NCBI GenBank assembly: GCA_946613735.1
Contig: CAMOFS010000056.1
Span: 1 to 8,065, forward strand
Direction: 5' to 3'
Source of the DNA: an uncultured Lachnospiraceae bacterium
GTDB taxonomy: Bacteria > Bacillota_A > Clostridia > Lachnospirales > Lachnospiraceae
DNA length: 8,065 bases
Shown here: one piece after another, positions 6,625 through 8,065 of the stretch
Layout of the letters: each line of letters opens with the position of its first letter
Position numbering within the stretch: position 1 is the stretch's first letter
Position numbers and translations under genes: made by a program
Notes under the pieces: generated by a model
Database searches by the model: none
The model's input: only the letters and a program-made list of their open reading frames with translations
Told to the model about the DNA's origin: nothing

Positions 6625-7412
6625 TGAGTAAAAATAACAATGTCCTCATAGTCAGTACTCAGGAGAACTTCTTCGTTAACGGTATAGAATTCAAGCTGAA
6701 AAGCTTTGGATTTAACGGGATCTTTGTTCCGACTGACTTTGAGACGCTGATGGAATACAGCGATCAGGCTGATCTGATCATCTACTATATGGATGAACAC
6801 GTCTATGAGCATGTCAAGCTACATACGCTGTTCAAGGATATGGTGATGGTACAACAGAAGCAGCTTATCCTGATCGGTGAGAAAACCGAATACGAGGCAG
6901 TCACCAGGGACGTATCCGATAAGTACATCCTGAAATGGTTCGAGCGGCCCTTTGATATGATAGAGCTTATGAATCTGGTGGGAGCCTACTTCAGGGGTGA
7001 GACAGAGGTTGATATCAGCCAGAAGCATATCCTTATCATTGATGATGATGTGACCTACATGGAGATGCTTAAAAACTGGCTCAAGGATGAGTACCTGGTT
7101 ACCCTTACTCCTTCGGCTGTAAAGGCACTGCCTTATCTCCAGAGGAAGCGCATGGACCTGGTGCTTTTGGACTATGAGATGCCCGATATGTCCGGGCCGG
7201 AGTTCTTAAAACAGCTCCATGAGGCACCTGTGAATAACGACATACCAGTCATGTTTTTGACAGGACACGGCGACAAGGAGAGCGTGCTCAATGCGCTTGG
7301 TCAAAAGCCTGTGGCATATATGCTTAAGACCATAGATAACAAGACGTTGCATAAAAAGCTGGGAAGCTTTTTCAACTCGCTTAAGAGTAAACAGAAAAAA
7401 GATGAAGATTGA
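6624..7412 (+). CDS. Double-receiver protein (pseudoreceiver-REC), no output domain
   Basis: A 262-residue soluble protein of two receiver-like halves. The N-terminal half (about 5-122) keeps the strand-helix pattern and a final RP (108-109, in place of KP), but has no acidic pair after strand 1 ([10 protein letters not shown]) and has Tyr54 at the acceptor position. It cannot be phosphorylated in the usual way. The C-terminal half (about 133-255) is canonical: Asp140-142, acceptor Asp183 in [11 protein letters not shown], Thr213 and Lys235, although the residue after Lys is Thr, not Pro. The tail is lysine-rich (KSKQKKDED). With no effector domain, it may be the terminal receiver of this relay acting by protein contact, or a phosphate sink. 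The start at ATG 6624 is chosen on ribosome-binding-site spacing; TTG 6621 would add one residue. Confidence 0.87.
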   Translation: MSKNNNVLIVSTQENFFVNGIEFKLKSFGFNGIFVPTDFETLMEYSDQADLIIYYMDEHVYEHVKLHTLFKDMVMVQQKQLILIGEKTEYEAVTRDVSDKYILKWFERPFDMIELMNLVGAYFRGETEVDISQKHILIIDDDVTYMEMLKNWLKDEYLVTLTPSAVKALPYLQRKRMDLVLLDYEMPDMSGPEFLKQLHEAPVNNDIPVMFLTGHGDKESVLNALGQKPVAYMLKTIDNKTLHKKLGSFFNSLKSKQKKDED

Positions 7413-7417
7413 AAGGA
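7412..7417 (+). promoter_or_regulatory. Ribosome binding site of the SEC-C gene
   Basis: AAAGGA, just after the stop of the double-receiver gene, is nine bases before ATG 7427. This favours ATG 7427 over the in-frame TTG 7409, which has only an A-rich stretch upstream. Confidence 0.65.
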
Positions 7418-7426
7418 TGGAATGTA

Positions 7427-7972
7427 ATGGCACTTTTAGACGAATGGAAGAAACTTGCTTATGATGAGACCAAGGACAGAGGTACACTTAAAAAGATCTG
7501 GGATGATTATTTTATCAAGGAAAAGGAGACTTACGAAAAGCTTCTGACAGATCCCAATGAAAAGGTATCCGGCACTGTTAAAGAGCTGGCAGAAAAATAT
7601 GAGCTTACTCTCATGGAGATGACCGGTTTTTTGGATGGTATAGATGAAAGCTTAGTGGAGGGTAATCCCCTTGATACTATGGAAGAGGATACGGTAGTAT
7701 CCCTTGATTTTGACAATGAAAAGCTCTATAAGAATATGGTAAAGGCCGGAGCTGACTGGCTCTATGACCTGCCCCAGTGGGAGAGCATTTTTGACGAGGA
7801 TAAGAGGAAGGAGCTTTACAAAGAAGAAAAGGCTTCTCATACCTATCACAAGGCAGTCAAGGTGGGACGTAACGATCCCTGTCCCTGTGGCAGCGGCAAG
7901 AAGTACAAGCAGTGCTGCATGAGAAAGGATCAGGAGGCGGAGCGCCAGGCCCTCGCCGCTCTGAATGCATAA
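7427..7972 (+). CDS. SEC-C zinc-motif protein, function unknown
   Basis: A 181-residue acidic, mainly helical protein with a C-terminal SEC-C motif, [17 protein letters not shown] (148-164). Cys152, Cys154, Cys163 and Cys164 are the expected zinc ligands. The motif is the one found at the end of SecA, where it contacts SecB, and also in many small proteins of unknown role. The N-terminal region (about 1-140) contains [12 protein letters not shown] and a run of charged helices; I recognise the overall type from Lachnospiraceae genomes but no function is established. It follows the double-receiver gene by 14 bases and has no promoter of its own that I can see, so it is probably the last gene of the transcript. 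Nothing in the sequence ties it mechanistically to phosphorelay. Starting at TTG 7409 would add six residues. Confidence 0.85.
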   Translation: MALLDEWKKLAYDETKDRGTLKKIWDDYFIKEKETYEKLLTDPNEKVSGTVKELAEKYELTLMEMTGFLDGIDESLVEGNPLDTMEEDTVVSLDFDNEKLYKNMVKAGADWLYDLPQWESIFDEDKRKELYKEEKASHTYHKAVKVGRNDPCPCGSGKKYKQCCMRKDQEAERQALAALNA

Positions 7973-8038
7973 GATTCTTCGGGCTACGCCCTCAGAATGA
8001 CAAATCACGTATTGTCATTCTGAGCGAAGCGAAGAATC
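7973..8038 (+). repeat. Long imperfect palindrome (REP/MITE-like) after the last gene
   Basis: Two paired blocks form one hairpin: outer GATTCTTCG (7973-7981) with CGAAGAATC (8030-8038), and inner CTCAGAATGACAA (7991-8003) with TTGTCATTCTGAG (8012-8024), around an eight-base loop. The interior is asymmetric: the left side holds GGGC-TAC-GCCC (7981-7991), itself a small hairpin, and the right side holds two copies of CGAAG. The element begins at the base after the stop codon. Sequence containing GTCATTCTGAGCGAAGCG is, to my recollection, a palindromic repeat scattered through many bacterial genomes. It may act as a transcript 3' end or stabiliser; there is no clear T-run, so it is not called as a terminator. 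Confidence 0.75.
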
Positions 8039-8065
8039 CCGCTCGGCAAATTATGAAATAATTCG
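8039..8065. other. Window edge, small AT-rich inverted repeat
   Basis: Beyond the palindrome the remaining 27 bases contain AATTAT (8049-8054) and ATAATT (8058-8063) separated by GAA. No gene is visible. The sequence is cut by the window edge, so any larger structure cannot be judged. Confidence 0.3.

Noticed and set aside
7409..7411. TTG as start of the SEC-C gene
   Set aside because: There is no good ribosome binding site before it. AAAGGA at 7412-7417 serves ATG 7427, and MALLDEW is a plausible native N-terminus.
1..8065. CRISPR array, prophage, transposase or defence system
   Set aside because: No direct-repeat arrays, integrase, transposase or nuclease motifs were found. The coding content is signalling genes plus a SEC-C protein.

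Overview
The window looks like a chromosomal segment of a low-to-mid GC Gram-positive gut or rumen Firmicute, most likely Lachnospiraceae (Butyrivibrio/Roseburia-like). This is inferred from the strong GGAGG-type ribosome binding sites, heavy AGG/AGA arginine codon use, TTG starts, the style of the multi-domain hybrid kinases and the SEC-C protein at the end. I cannot name the species.

Layout, all on the + strand. (1) 1-273: the probable tail of an unidentified gene, then a 69-residue two-helix membrane protein whose ATG overlaps that gene's stop (TAATG). (2) 274-385: an intergenic spacer with a rho-independent terminator. A strong extended -10 promoter is nested in it, so the terminator loop doubles as the -35 box. 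(3) 386-7412: four tightly packed two-component genes. They are a tripartite hybrid kinase (membrane-HisKA-HATPase-pseudoreceiver-REC-HPt), a second hybrid kinase whose C-terminus is a complete DegV/FakB-type lipid-binding domain (membrane-HisKA-HATPase-REC-DegV), a REC-HPt protein with a helical tail, and a pseudoreceiver-REC protein. (4) 7427-7972: a SEC-C zinc-motif protein, apparently co-transcribed. (5) 7973-8038: a long imperfect palindrome directly after the last stop codon, then the window edge.

How the genes may work together (inference): the cluster carries two autokinase histidines (H197, H214), two HPt histidines (H786, H200), four canonical receiver aspartates (D567, D514, D52, D183) and two receiver-like domains without an acceptor aspartate. 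That is enough for a branched His-Asp-His-Asp phosphorelay. No gene here has a DNA-binding, cyclic-di-GMP or other classical output domain. The output must therefore be encoded elsewhere, act by protein-protein contact, or run through the DegV domain. The DegV domain on a membrane hybrid kinase is the most unusual element. It suggests a relay that either senses an acyl lipid or controls its handling, but several residues used for carboxylate binding in characterised FakB proteins look replaced, so the ligand is open.
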